64,000 nucleotides of DNA from Pelomonas sp. Root405 (GTDB lineage: Bacteria; Pseudomonadota; Gammaproteobacteria; Burkholderiales; Burkholderiaceae_C): positions 449,036-513,035 of the forward strand of contig NZ_LMDU01000012.1 in assembly GCF_001425165.1 (NCBI RefSeq). Direction: 5' to 3'. Each line of letters starts with the position of its first letter. Within the stretch, counting starts at the first letter, position 1. The notes beneath the pieces were generated by a model, which saw only the letters and a list, made by a program, of their open reading frames with translations, did no database searches and was not told the DNA's origin. Both the position numbers and the translations under genes were made by a program. Positions 44,057 through 53,195 of this stretch are shown in pieces.

Positions 44057-45823
44057 ATGCATTCGATCCGCCAGCCCTTCGCCCTCAGCTTCATCGCCGC
44101 CGCCCTGTTCAGCGTCATGAACCCGGCCTCCAGCCAGACGCCGGCCCGGCCGGAGCCGCAGGCGGCTGGCCTGATCATCAAGTTCAAGGACGGTGCGCGT
44201 TCGCCGGTGGCCGCCAAGGCGGCGCTGCAGGGCTTTCGCGCCATGAGCGAGGCGCGCGGCCAGCGCGTGGCCTTCGACCGCGAGAGCGCCTTCGGTCGCC
44301 GCGTCATCCGCCTTGCGCAGCGCGTGCCGGCACGCGACCTGGCCATGCTGGCGCGTGACATCCAGGCGTCCGACGCCAGCATCGAGTCTGTCGAGATCGA
44401 CCACGTCGTGCAGCCCAGCCTGACGCCCAACGACACGAACTTCAACAGCCAGTGGGACATGTGGAGCGCCACCGGCGGCATCCGTGCCGACCGGGCCTGG
44501 GACCTCAGCCAGGGCTTTGGCCAGCGCGTGGCGGTGCTGGACACCGGCGTGCGTCCTCATGCCGACCTGGTGGCCAACCTGCTGCCGGGCTATGACCTGA
44601 TCGCCGACACCGACCGCGCCGGTGACGGCGGCGGTCGCGACAGCGACGCCAGTGACCCGGGCAACGGCGTGGCCGCTGGCGAGTGCGGCTGGTTCTCGGA
44701 TGCCAAGGCCAGCAACTGGCATGGCACCCACGTGGCCGGCACCATCGCGGCCGTGGGCAACAACGCCGCCGGCATCAGCGGCGTGGCGCCCAAGGCCAAG
44801 ATCGTGCCGGTGCGCGTGCTCGGCAAGTGCGGCGGCGCCGAGTCCGACGTGGCCGACGGCATCGTCTGGGCCGTGGGCGGCACGGTCGGCAGCATCCCCA
44901 AGAACGTCAACCCAGCCATGATCCTCAACCTCTCGCTGGGCGGCGAGTACAGCTGCGGCAGCACCTACCAGGACGCCATCAACTACGCCCGCGGCAAGGG
45001 CGCCCTCATCGTCGTGGCGGCCGGCAACGACAACCAGGACGTGGCCGAGCAGGCGCCCGCCAACTGCAACGGCGTGCTGGCCGTGGCCGCCACCAACCGC
45101 CCCGGTGCGCGCGCCAATTACTCGAACTTCGGCAGCAAGGTTGACATCGCCGCGCCGGGCGGCGACGCCGCCAACGGCAATGTGCTGTCGCTGTCCAACA
45201 GCGGCACGATGGGCCCCGTGGCGGACGCCACGGCCGGCCTGCGGGGCACGTCGATGGCGGCACCCCATGTGGCCGGCGTGGCCGCGCTGATGCTGGCCAG
45301 CAATGCGCTGATGTCGGCCGCCGACACGGCCTATCTGATGAAGTCCACCGCGCGCGCCTTCCCCGGCAGCTGCAGTGGCTGTGGCAGCGGCATCGTCGAC
45401 GCCGAGGCGTCGGTCATCGCTGCCAAGGGCTTCCGCACCGAGCGCGAGCCCAACGACACGCTGGCCTCGGCGCAGTACATGAACGTCTTCCCGGCACGCG
45501 TGATCGGTACGCTGCAGGCCGCCTACCCCGAGAAAGTGGATGTCTTCTCGCTCAACTTGGTCAACGGCATGGGGCTGAGCGCCAATATCACGGCGCTGTC
45601 CTTCGACTTCAACTTCAGCGCCACCCTCGAACTGCTGGACGCGACCGGCAAGCTGCTGCGCACGGCCAGCATGGTCAACGGCAAGCCCGAGGTGAACTAC
45701 TTCAATACATCGGGCAAGACCATGGCCGTCTACCTGCGCGTGAAGGGCAGCTCCACGCAGATGTTCTCGACGGGCGACCGCGGCTACGAGTTGAAGATGT
45801 TCCGCCAGTCGTCGACGTTCTGA
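44057..45823 (+). CDS. secreted subtilisin-like serine peptidase (S8)
   Basis: It encodes 588 residues with a signal peptide ending near ASSQ. A propeptide-like region (residues 35-120, [10 protein letters not shown]) precedes the catalytic domain with Asp162 (AVLDTGV), His222 ([10 protein letters not shown]), oxyanion Asn324 (VVAAGNDNQ) and Ser399 ([13 protein letters not shown]). A C-terminal pre-peptidase-like beta domain (about 465-588, [14 protein letters not shown]) is typical of exported proteases. Expected secreted endopeptidase. The gene is divergent from glpQ and convergent with the glycosidase gene. Confidence 0.94.
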   Translation: MHSIRQPFALSFIAAALFSVMNPASSQTPARPEPQAAGLIIKFKDGARSPVAAKAALQGFRAMSEARGQRVAFDRESAFGRRVIRLAQRVPARDLAMLARDIQASDASIESVEIDHVVQPSLTPNDTNFNSQWDMWSATGGIRADRAWDLSQGFGQRVAVLDTGVRPHADLVANLLPGYDLIADTDRAGDGGGRDSDASDPGNGVAAGECGWFSDAKASNWHGTHVAGTIAAVGNNAAGISGVAPKAKIVPVRVLGKCGGAESDVADGIVWAVGGTVGSIPKNVNPAMILNLSLGGEYSCGSTYQDAINYARGKGALIVVAAGNDNQDVAEQAPANCNGVLAVAATNRPGARANYSNFGSKVDIAAPGGDAANGNVLSLSNSGTMGPVADATAGLRGTSMAAPHVAGVAALMLASNALMSAADTAYLMKSTARAFPGSCSGCGSGIVDAEASVIAAKGFRTEREPNDTLASAQYMNVFPARVIGTLQAAYPEKVDVFSLNLVNGMGLSANITALSFDFNFSATLELLDATGKLLRTASMVNGKPEVNYFNTSGKTMAVYLRVKGSSTQMFSTGDRGYELKMFRQSSTF

Positions 45824-45841
45824 GCGCGTTGTGGCCTACCT

Positions 45842-47107
45842 TCAGCGCGCCGCGTAGCTTTGGCTGCGCAGCGCGTCGGCAATGCCCTTGCGGTTCTGCG
45901 ACAGGGCGGCCATGCTGAAGTGGATGTGGCCGCTGCCCGGTGACAGGCGCCGGACCGCGTCGATCTGCGCCACCACCTCGTCGGGCAGCCAGCTCTGCGG
46001 CGTGTCGTTGATGCGGCTGGTGAACAGGCCCGGGTGGATGGGCCGGCCCAGCGGGTTCAGCGCGCGCCAGGCCTGCAGCAGCGGCTCGAAGGCCTGGGCG
46101 GTTTGCGCGCGCGGCCAGTAGAGCTGGGGCGCCAGATAGTCCATCCAGCCCTCACGCAGCCACAGCTCGACGTCGGCATACAGCTTGTCGTACTGGCTGA
46201 AACCGGCAATGCCGGCCGGCCGCATGTCGGGCTTTGGCAGGCCGAAGGGGCTGATGCCCACGCGCGTGCCGGGGCGCACCTCATGCGCCAGCACATACAT
46301 GCGCTGCACGAGGGTGTTGACGCTGTAGCGCCGCCAGTCGTGGCGGCCCAGGGAGCCGCCCTTGGCCGTGTAGCGCTGCCAGCTTGGCTCGTCGGGGAAG
46401 TCCACTTCAAGCTTGGTGGCAGGGTCCGTGATCGGGTAGGGGTAGAAGTAGTCGTCGATGTGGATGCCGTCGACGGCATAGCGGCTCAGGATGTCGCGCA
46501 CGACTGCCAGCGTCTGTTCGGCGGCGGCGGGGTCGCCCGGGTCCATCCAGAGCTGGTCGCCATAGCGCTTGACCCAGTCACGGCTGCGGCCGATGTGCGT
46601 CGAAGCCAGCTCGGACTTGGCCGAACTGTGGCGTGCGCGATAGGGGTTGATCCAGGCATGCAGCTCCAGCCCGCGCAGCCGGCATTCGGCCAGCCAGACG
46701 GCCAGCGGGTCGTAGCCGGGATGCTGGCCCTGGGTGCCGGTCAGGTACTCGCTCCACGGCTCCAGCTTCGATTCGTACAGCGCATCGGCGCTGGTGCGCA
46801 CCTGCAGGATCAACGCGTTCAGGCCGATGTTGACGGCGGTGTCGCACAACGACTTGATCTCGGCCTGCTGCGCCTCGGCGCTGAGGCCCGGCTTGCTGGG
46901 CCAGTCGATGTTGGCGACGGTCGCGATCCATGCGGCGCGCCATTCGCGCGGCGGCGGTGGCGGCAGCTTGCCGGCGGCACCGGGCGCCTGCGACGAGGCG
47001 GCCAGCGCGGCGTCGGTGGGCGAAGGCGCTGTGGGCGGCGTGGGCGGCGTCGCGCAGGCGGCCAGCAGGGGAACAGAGGCGAGGCTGAGCAGGTCGCGGC
47101 GTTTCAT
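45842..47107 (-). CDS. GHL10-family glycosidase lipoprotein, DigH-like
   Basis: It encodes 421 residues; the signal ends with lipobox LLAAC, so it is a lipoprotein. The glycoside-hydrolase-like 10 domain (DUF187) shows REWRAAWIATVANIDWPSKP, NALILQVRTSADALYES, WINPYR, GIHIDDYFYP and GISPFG. The known member DigH of E. coli cleaves peptide-free peptidoglycan strands. It lies four bases after the NagX-like gene, last in an operon with murQ and an AmpG-like permease, which supports action on cell-wall sugar chains. Confidence 0.88.
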   Translation of the reverse strand: MKRRDLLSLASVPLLAACATPPTPPTAPSPTDAALAASSQAPGAAGKLPPPPPREWRAAWIATVANIDWPSKPGLSAEAQQAEIKSLCDTAVNIGLNALILQVRTSADALYESKLEPWSEYLTGTQGQHPGYDPLAVWLAECRLRGLELHAWINPYRARHSSAKSELASTHIGRSRDWVKRYGDQLWMDPGDPAAAEQTLAVVRDILSRYAVDGIHIDDYFYPYPITDPATKLEVDFPDEPSWQRYTAKGGSLGRHDWRRYSVNTLVQRMYVLAHEVRPGTRVGISPFGLPKPDMRPAGIAGFSQYDKLYADVELWLREGWMDYLAPQLYWPRAQTAQAFEPLLQAWRALNPLGRPIHPGLFTSRINDTPQSWLPDEVVAQIDAVRRLSPGSGHIHFSMAALSQNRKGIADALRSQSYAAR

Positions 47108-47111
47108 GGAT

Positions 47112-48245
47112 TCACACTTTCACGAACCAGTGTTTTCGGTACATCACCCAGGCGATGGCATACATGACCAGCACGAAGGCCAGGGCATGCAGCAGCGAGG
47201 CGTTCTTGGGCGCCAGGCCCAGGTCGACGATGGGCTGGTAGAGCGCGCGGCCCAGCGTTCGGCCGTCGCCGAACTTGATGACGCCGAGCATCTTGGCGAC
47301 GAAGCCGGACAGCACGAACAGGAACAGCGCGTTCATGCCGAAGACGACGAGGGGATGCAGCAACCGGGCCCAGCGCGCACGCGCCAGCGGCTGTGGCGCA
47401 GCGTCCAGCAGCCAGTAGAAGACGGCGAAGACGATGCAGGCCCAACCCGCCATCGCGAAGACGAAGGACGGCGTCCACAGCGACTTGTTGATCGGCATCA
47501 GCCAGGCGTCCAGCACCTGCCCGATCCACAGCGCGGCCAGGCCGGCCAGCATCCAGGTCATGGCCTTGTCGGCCGGCTGCTTCTTTGACGCCAGCACATA
47601 GCCGGCCAGCACGCCGAGCAGCTGCGACGACACGGCAGGCAGCGTCGACAGCAGGCCCTCGGGGTCCCAGGTCTTGGCCTGTCGCCACAAGTGGCCGTCC
47701 ATCAGCAGGCGGTCAACCCAAGCGCCGGCGTCCTTGCCTGGCTCCAGCACGCCGGTGTGGACGATGCCGTTCGCATCCGGCACCGGCAGCAGCAGCTGCA
47801 CCGCCGAGTAGATGGCCATCAGCACCAAGGCCCAGACCGCCACGCCGCGCACGCCGCACCAGATGACGATGGGCGCCGCGGCCAGCGTGCACAGGCCCAG
47901 GCGCTGCAACACGCCCGGGATGCGCACGGTTTGGAAGTCGAAGCTCGGGATCAGGTTGAGCAACACGCCGATGCCGATGATGACCAGGGCTCGGCGGGAG
48001 GTGGCGAGCAGCAGGGCCGTCTTGTCTGCCCCCGCCTGGGCGCGGCGCGCCAGGCTGATCGTCATCGCCATGCCGCTGATGAAGACGAAGAAGGGGAAGA
48101 CCCAGTCGGTGAACGTCCAGCCATGCCATGGGGCATGCAGCAGCGGCGCGTAGACGTTGCCCCAGTCGCCGGGGTTGTTGACGAGCAGCATCGCGGCGAT
48201 GGCGAAGCCGCGGAAGGCGTCGAGGCTGAGGATGCGGTCCTTCAC
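47112..48245 (-). CDS. membrane acyltransferase, NagX / HGSNAT-like (DUF5009)
   Basis: I place the start at GTG 48243-48245, overlapping the permease stop as GTGA; the frame continues upstream only inside the permease gene. The product is 377 residues with about ten membrane helices and the family start RILSLDAFRGFAIAAMLLVN, then PFFVFISGMAM with conserved His-free helix and RRALVIIGIGVLLN. Human HGSNAT acetylates glucosamine across a membrane; bacterial NagX sits in GlcNAc operons. Here it likely handles amino sugars of peptidoglycan. Confidence 0.85.
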   Translation of the reverse strand: MKDRILSLDAFRGFAIAAMLLVNNPGDWGNVYAPLLHAPWHGWTFTDWVFPFFVFISGMAMTISLARRAQAGADKTALLLATSRRALVIIGIGVLLNLIPSFDFQTVRIPGVLQRLGLCTLAAAPIVIWCGVRGVAVWALVLMAIYSAVQLLLPVPDANGIVHTGVLEPGKDAGAWVDRLLMDGHLWRQAKTWDPEGLLSTLPAVSSQLLGVLAGYVLASKKQPADKAMTWMLAGLAALWIGQVLDAWLMPINKSLWTPSFVFAMAGWACIVFAVFYWLLDAAPQPLARARWARLLHPLVVFGMNALFLFVLSGFVAKMLGVIKFGDGRTLGRALYQPIVDLGLAPKNASLLHALAFVLVMYAIAWVMYRKHWFVKV

Positions 48246-49516
48246 TCGGCCTTCTTCCCGAATCCGTCCGGCACCTTGATCAGCGCGGTCATGATGAAGC
48301 TGGGGACCGTGGCGATCAGCACCCAGGCGAAGAAGGGCACGTAGCCGACCTGGTCCTGCAGCCAGCCGCTCCACATGCCCGGGATCATCATGCCGAGCGC
48401 CATGAAGCCGGTGCAGATCGCATAGTGGGCGGTCTTCTGCGGCCCGTCGGCCACATGGATCATGTACATCAGATAGGCCGTGAAGCCCAGGCCATAACCG
48501 AACTGTTCGACGGCAAGCGCCGCGCTGATGACGACCAGGCTGGTCGGGTGGGCCATGGCCAGCAGCAGGAAGGCGACATTGGGCACATGCATGGCCAGCA
48601 CCAGCGGCCACAGCGCACGCTTGAGGCCGATGCGGGAGATGACCCAGCCGCCGTACAGGCCGCCCAGGGTCAGCGCCGTCAGGCCCACGGTGCCGTAGGC
48701 GATGCCCACCTGCTTGGTGGACAGGCCCAGGCCGCCCTGCTCGACCGGGTCGAGCAGGAAGGGCGAAGCGAGCTTGAGCAGCTGTGCCTCGGGGAAGCGG
48801 TAGAGCAGCAGGAAGCCCAGCACGACGGCGATGCCGGGCTTCTTGAAGAAGCTGGCGAAGACGGCGAAGAACTCACTGGCCAGGCCATGCGCCGCGCCGC
48901 GGCCCGGGCCCCGCACATCCGCCGCCGGCCGCGGCAGCACCAGTGCATGCCACAGCGCCAGCACGACGAAGAGGCCGCCCATCAGCCAGAACACGGTGGT
49001 CCAGGCCTCGACGACGCTGCCGCTGCGCTCGGTCAGCTCACCGGCCAGGTAGACCAGGCCGCCCTGGCCGCCGATGTTGGCCAGCCGGTAGAAGGTCGAG
49101 CGCACGCCGACGAAGGCGGCCTGGCTGTGCTGCGGCAGGGCCAGCATGTAGTAGCCGTCAGCGGCGATGTCGTGCGATGCCGAGGCGAAGGCCATCAGCC
49201 AGAACACCGCCAGCGACAGTTGGAAGACCTTGTCGGTGGGAATGGTCAGCGCCACGCCCGCCAGTGCCGCGCCGACGAAGAACTGCAGCACGACGACCCA
49301 GCTGCGCTTGGTGCCGAACAACTCGGCCAGCGGCGACCACAGCGGCTTGATGACCCAGGGCAGGTAGAGCCAGCTGGTGTAGAGCGCGATGTCGGTGTTG
49401 GAGATGCCCAGGTTCTTGTAGAGCACCACCGACAGCGTCATGACGACGACGTAGGGGATGCCCTGCCCGAAGTAGAGCGTGGGGATCCACGCCCAGGGGG
49501 ATCGTTGAGCGCTCAC
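48242..49516 (-). CDS. AmpG-like MFS permease for cell-wall sugars
   Basis: I place the start at GTG 49514-49516, overlapping the murQ stop as GTGA. The product is 424 residues with 12 helices. The pattern PTLYFGQGIPYVVVMTLSVV and ASASHDIAADGYYML is that of the AmpG/PAT group of permeases (AmpG imports GlcNAc-anhydroMurNAc peptides). Upstream in-frame codons lie inside murQ. It is translationally coupled on both sides. Substrate is inferred from the operon. Confidence 0.85.
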   Translation of the reverse strand: MSAQRSPWAWIPTLYFGQGIPYVVVMTLSVVLYKNLGISNTDIALYTSWLYLPWVIKPLWSPLAELFGTKRSWVVVLQFFVGAALAGVALTIPTDKVFQLSLAVFWLMAFASASHDIAADGYYMLALPQHSQAAFVGVRSTFYRLANIGGQGGLVYLAGELTERSGSVVEAWTTVFWLMGGLFVVLALWHALVLPRPAADVRGPGRGAAHGLASEFFAVFASFFKKPGIAVVLGFLLLYRFPEAQLLKLASPFLLDPVEQGGLGLSTKQVGIAYGTVGLTALTLGGLYGGWVISRIGLKRALWPLVLAMHVPNVAFLLLAMAHPTSLVVISAALAVEQFGYGLGFTAYLMYMIHVADGPQKTAHYAICTGFMALGMMIPGMWSGWLQDQVGYVPFFAWVLIATVPSFIMTALIKVPDGFGKKAE

Positions 49517-50394
49517 GCGGCGAGCGCTTTGCCGACGTTGCCGTCGGCTGCATCGAGCAGCTGGCGCGCCGCGTCGGCGCCGACACCCCGCTTGAGCATC
49601 ACCAGCGCCGTCTTCACATGGTGGTCGCATTGCGCAAGAGCGGCCTGCGCGTCCGCCTCGCTGGCGCCACTGGCGCGCACGGTCAACGCCACGGCGCGCC
49701 TGACCAGTTTCACGTTGGTCGCTTTCAGGTCCACCATCAGGTTGCCGTAGACCTTGTTGAGCCGCACCATCAGCGCCGACGAGAAGGTGTTCAGCGCAAT
49801 CTTCTGCGACGTGCCGGCCTTGAGCCGTGTGCTGCCCGAGATGACCTCGGGGCCGGTGTCCAGCGTGATGCCGATCTCGGCCTGCTCGGTGACGGGCGCG
49901 CCGGGGTTGTTGGCGAAACCGATGGTCAGCGCACCTGCTGCACGCGCGGCCTCGATGGCGCCCAGCACATAGGGCGTGCCGCCGCTGGCGGCCAGCAGCA
50001 GGGCCACGTCGTTGGGGCCGGGGTTGAGTGCGGCCAGGTCGGCGGCGCCCTGGGCGCGGTCATCCTCGGCACCTTCGACGGCGACGAACATCGCGCCCTG
50101 GCCACCGGCAATGACGGCCATTGCCCGCTCGCGCGGCCAGGAGAAGGTCGGATACAGCTCCACGCTGTCCAGCACGCCCAGCCGCCCCGACGTGCCTGCA
50201 CCGGCATACAGCAGTCGCCCACCAGCGCGGATGCGCGGCAGCGCGGCATCCACCGCGGCGGCCAGCTGGGGCGCGGCCGCCTGGACGGCAGCGACGGCGG
50301 CAGTCTGGTCGGCAATGAACGCATCCAGCAAGGCCGGCGTGGCGTATGTGTCCAGGTCGGGATGACGGGTGCTCGGTGTTTCGGTTTTCAGCAT
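49513..50394 (-). CDS. murQ: N-acetylmuramic acid 6-phosphate etherase
   Basis: The start at 50394 (MLKTETPSTRHPDLD) gives 293 residues. The SIS domain shows LLYAGAGTSGRLGVLDSVEL with catalytic Glu79, then VEGAEDDRAQGA, AASGGTPYV and the signature STRLKAGTSQKIALN. It splits the lactyl ether of MurNAc-6-P to give GlcNAc-6-P and lactate in the cytoplasm. It is first in a four-gene coupled operon. No murR regulator, murP or anhydro-MurNAc kinase is nearby, so the phosphorylating enzyme must be elsewhere. Confidence 0.94.
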   Translation of the reverse strand: MLKTETPSTRHPDLDTYATPALLDAFIADQTAAVAAVQAAAPQLAAAVDAALPRIRAGGRLLYAGAGTSGRLGVLDSVELYPTFSWPRERAMAVIAGGQGAMFVAVEGAEDDRAQGAADLAALNPGPNDVALLLAASGGTPYVLGAIEAARAAGALTIGFANNPGAPVTEQAEIGITLDTGPEVISGSTRLKAGTSQKIALNTFSSALMVRLNKVYGNLMVDLKATNVKLVRRAVALTVRASGASEADAQAALAQCDHHVKTALVMLKRGVGADAARQLLDAADGNVGKALAA

Positions 50395-50615
50395 GGGACG
50401 AGGTGGCGGCAAGCTGCCGGACTCTAGCGGCTGGCACAGCGACATGACGAATGCCACGCGCCATTGCAGCCATAACGGTAGGTAATCAGAATCCAACCGT
50501 CGGCTGAAGATTTTGGGCGAGGCCCCCGACGGATGCCGGCAAGTCGATGTCGAAGCACCGGGATCGACTTGTGGCGATGACCGATCTCAACCACTTCCTT
50601 TTCAGGAGACTCCCC

Positions 50616-50870
50616 ATGAACGCATCCATGAAGACCGGCCTGGGCATCGCTGCCGCCGCTGCCGCGCTGTTTGCCACCGCCGTGCCCACCACCGCGATGG
50701 CCGCCGATGGCATGGTCAAGTGCTCCGGCGTCAACGGCTGCAAGGGCAGCTCGGAATGCAAGACCGCCAAGAGCGGCTGCAAGGGCCAGAACGGCTGCAA
50801 GGGCCAGGGCTGGGTCAGCAAGAAGACCGCCGAGGAATGCACCAAGGCCGGCGGCAAGGTAGAGAAGTAG
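50616..50870 (+). CDS. bufA: bufferin precursor (BufA family, probably BufA2 type)
   Basis: It encodes 84 residues with AGGAG upstream of ATG 50616. A signal peptide ends near TTAMAA (30). The mature peptide has six Cys at 36, 42, 48, 55, 61 and 75, in a regular NGCKG/SGCKGQNGCKG pattern. Bufferins are periplasmic copper-binding RiPPs whose Cys are modified by a DUF692 enzyme and DUF2063 partner; both genes follow. The TAG stop is the first triplet of an extragenic palindromic repeat. The BufA1/BufA2 subtype is inference. Confidence 0.88.
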   Translation: MNASMKTGLGIAAAAAALFATAVPTTAMAADGMVKCSGVNGCKGSSECKTAKSGCKGQNGCKGQGWVSKKTAEECTKAGGKVEK

Positions 50871-50911
50871 CCCACCCCCGAGGCGCTCACGCGCCTCCCC
50901 CTCAAGGGGGC
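50868..50911 (+). repeat. stop-anchored extragenic palindromic repeat, copy 2
   Basis: It begins at the TAG stop of bufA: TAGCCCACCCCC, hairpin GAGGCGC/GCGCCTC (50880-50897, loop TCAC), then CCCCC-TCAA-GGGGG (50897-50910). It is the same design as 42591-42550. It could lower readthrough into bufB. Confidence 0.65.
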
Positions 50912-50999
50912 GCAGCCAGTGGCCTGGCAGAGCCAGTTCCACGGCTGCCGCTGGATGAGGCGCGACGCCTGCGGCGCCGCGCCGTTTAGTCTTCCTTCT

Positions 51000-51824
51000 A
51001 TGACCCGAATCCAAGGCTTTGGCCTCGGCTTGCGCGTCGAGCACTACGCCGCCTTCGAGGCCGGTGTCGATGCCGGCGAGCGGCCCGACTGGCTGGAGAT
51101 CATTTCCGAGAACTACATGGTGCCCGGCGGCCCGCCGTTGGCGCATCTGGAGCGCATCCGCGCCGACTATCCGTTGGTCATGCATGGCGTGTCGTTGTCC
51201 GTTGCCGGGCCGGCGCCGCTGGACCTCGGCTATCTGCGCGAGTTGAAAGCCCTGGCCGACCGCCTGGAGCCCGGCTGGGTGTCCGACCACCTCTGCTGGA
51301 GCGCCGACGCTCACAGCCAGCTGCACGACCTGCTGCCGGTGCCGCTGACGCGCGCGGCGCTGGACCACGTCGGTGGCCGCATTGCCCAGGTGCAGGACAT
51401 CCTCGGCCGGCCACTCGTGCTGGAGAACGTGTCCAGCTATGTGCGATTCGCCGCCGACGAGATGACGGAGTGGGACTTCATCGCCCAGTTGCTGAAGGCC
51501 ACCGGCGCCGAGCTGCTGCTGGATGTCAACAACGTCTATGTCTCGGGCCGCAACCACGGCTTTGACCCCGTCGCCTACCTGGACGCGATTCCCGTCGAGC
51601 CCGTGCGCCAGATCCACCTGGCCGGCCACGAAGACCGCGGCGACATCGTCATCGACACCCATGACCACCCGGTGCGCGACGAGGTCTGGTCGCTCTACCA
51701 GCACGCGTTGCAGCGCTTCGGCCGAGTGCCGACCATGATCGAGCGCGACGACCACATCCCGCCGCTGGCCGAGCTGCTCGGCGAACTGGCCACCGCGCGC
51801 CGCCTGGCAACTGCCGTGTCATGA
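51000..51824 (+). CDS. bufB: DUF692 multinuclear iron enzyme BufB
   Basis: It encodes 274 residues. DUF692 features: [97 protein letters not shown] and MIERDDHIP; the His, Asp and Glu residues are the iron ligands of the TIM-barrel family (like MbnB). It oxidises Cys in the BufA core to a heterocycle. It is coupled to bufC by an ATGA overlap. Confidence 0.93.
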   Translation: MTRIQGFGLGLRVEHYAAFEAGVDAGERPDWLEIISENYMVPGGPPLAHLERIRADYPLVMHGVSLSVAGPAPLDLGYLRELKALADRLEPGWVSDHLCWSADAHSQLHDLLPVPLTRAALDHVGGRIAQVQDILGRPLVLENVSSYVRFAADEMTEWDFIAQLLKATGAELLLDVNNVYVSGRNHGFDPVAYLDAIPVEPVRQIHLAGHEDRGDIVIDTHDHPVRDEVWSLYQHALQRFGRVPTMIERDDHIPPLAELLGELATARRLATAVS

Positions 51825-52600
51825 GCGTCATCGCGCAACAGCAGCTGCTCGCCGCCGCCATCCGCGATGGCGCCGACCCGGCCGGGCTGCTGGCCGGCGA
51901 CTTCGCGACCGGCCTCCAGGTCTACCGCCACGCCTACCGCGCGCGGCTGGCCGAGGCGCTGGCCGACAACTACACGGTGCTGGCGCGCGCGCTGGGCGAT
52001 GAGGCCTTCGACGCGCTGGCCCAGGCCTACATCGCCGCGCATCCCAGCCGCCACCCGTCCATCCGCTGGTTCGGCCATGAGCTGGCGGATTTCATGGCCA
52101 CGGCGAGCGACGAACTCGTGCCCCATGCCAGCCTGATCGACTTCGCGGCCATGGACTGGGCGCTGCGCGGCGCCTTCGATGCGGCCGATGCGCCGCTGCT
52201 CGACCCCGCAACGCTCGCCGCGCTGAACCCGGACGACTGGGCAGGCCTGGTGCTGCACCTGCAGCCCGGCGTGCAGCGCGTGGCCCTGGCCCATGCCATC
52301 GAGCCCGCCTGGCGCTTGCTGCGCGAATGGGTGCCGGCGTCGGGCGATGAGCAACCCGATTTGCCGGAGCCCGCGCCCCACCCGCACACGCTGCTGGCGT
52401 GGCGCCAGGCGGGCGAAACCCGCTGGCGGTCGCTGGCGCCCCTGGAGGCCGCGCTGCTGGCTGCAGTGGCCGAGGGCGCTCCTTTCGCGCTGCTTTGCGA
52501 ACGCGCCGCCACCGAGCTGGGCGACACCGAGGCCGCCGCGCCCGCCGTCATCGGCGCGCTGCAGCGCTGGCTGGCCGACGGGTTGTTACGCGCGCTCTGA
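51821..52600 (+). CDS. bufC: DUF2063 bufferin-maturation partner BufC
   Basis: It encodes 259 residues; the start overlaps the bufB stop by four bases. The N-terminal DUF2063 domain has [40 protein letters not shown] and ELADFMA; the C-terminal half is a PqqD-like winged-helix region that binds the leader ([18 protein letters not shown]). It presents the BufA precursor to BufB. No signal peptide, so it acts in the cytoplasm before export. Confidence 0.92.
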   Translation: MSVIAQQQLLAAAIRDGADPAGLLAGDFATGLQVYRHAYRARLAEALADNYTVLARALGDEAFDALAQAYIAAHPSRHPSIRWFGHELADFMATASDELVPHASLIDFAAMDWALRGAFDAADAPLLDPATLAALNPDDWAGLVLHLQPGVQRVALAHAIEPAWRLLREWVPASGDEQPDLPEPAPHPHTLLAWRQAGETRWRSLAPLEAALLAAVAEGAPFALLCERAATELGDTEAAAPAVIGALQRWLADGLLRAL

Positions 52601-52664
52601 CCCATCGGCTCACTGGGCCTTCGGGGCTTGGCTATCCTGCGCCTTCCGTCACCCGAGGTCCGCC

Positions 52665-53195
52665 ATGTCACGACGTCTGTTCACCGCCCTGTTCGCGGCT
52701 CTGCTCATCCCTACCGCCCAGGCCGCGCTCAGCGTCGGCGCGCCGGCCCCGGACTTCAGCACCGATGCCGCCGTCGGTGGCCAGCCTTTCAAGTTCAAGC
52801 TCGCCGACGCCCTCAAGAAGGGCCCGGTGGTGCTGTACTTCTATCCCAAGGCCTTCACCAGCGGCTGCACGGTCGAGGCCCACCAGTTCGCCGAGGCGAC
52901 CGACAAGTTCGCTGCCGTGGGCGCCACCGTCATCGGCATGTCCAACGACGACATCGAGACGCTGAAGAAGTTCAGCGTCGAGGCCTGCCGCAGCAAGTTC
53001 GCCGTTGCGGCGGATGCCGGCGGCAAGGTCATCAAGGACTACGACGTCGCGCTGAAGATGGTGCCCGGCACGATGGCCGACCGCGTCTCCTACCTGATCG
53101 CGCCCAACGGCAAGATCGCCGCCGTGCACGCCAGCATGAACCCCGACGGCCACATCGACGCGATGCTGAAGGCCGCTCAGCAATTGAAGAAGTGA
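52665..53195 (+). CDS. periplasmic peroxiredoxin, Bcp/PrxQ-like
   Basis: It encodes 176 residues with a signal peptide (MSRRLFTALFAALLIPTAQA). The peroxidatic Cys is Cys68 in FTSGCTVEAHQF; the usual PrxQ resolving Cys five residues later is His here, and another Cys occurs later in VEACRSKF. It reduces peroxides in the periplasm. It follows the bufferin genes by 64 bp and shares a GTGA overlap with the amidase gene, so it may belong to a copper/oxidative stress unit. Confidence 0.9.
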   Translation: MSRRLFTALFAALLIPTAQAALSVGAPAPDFSTDAAVGGQPFKFKLADALKKGPVVLYFYPKAFTSGCTVEAHQFAEATDKFAAVGATVIGMSNDDIETLKKFSVEACRSKFAVAADAGGKVIKDYDVALKMVPGTMADRVSYLIAPNGKIAAVHASMNPDGHIDAMLKAAQQLKK

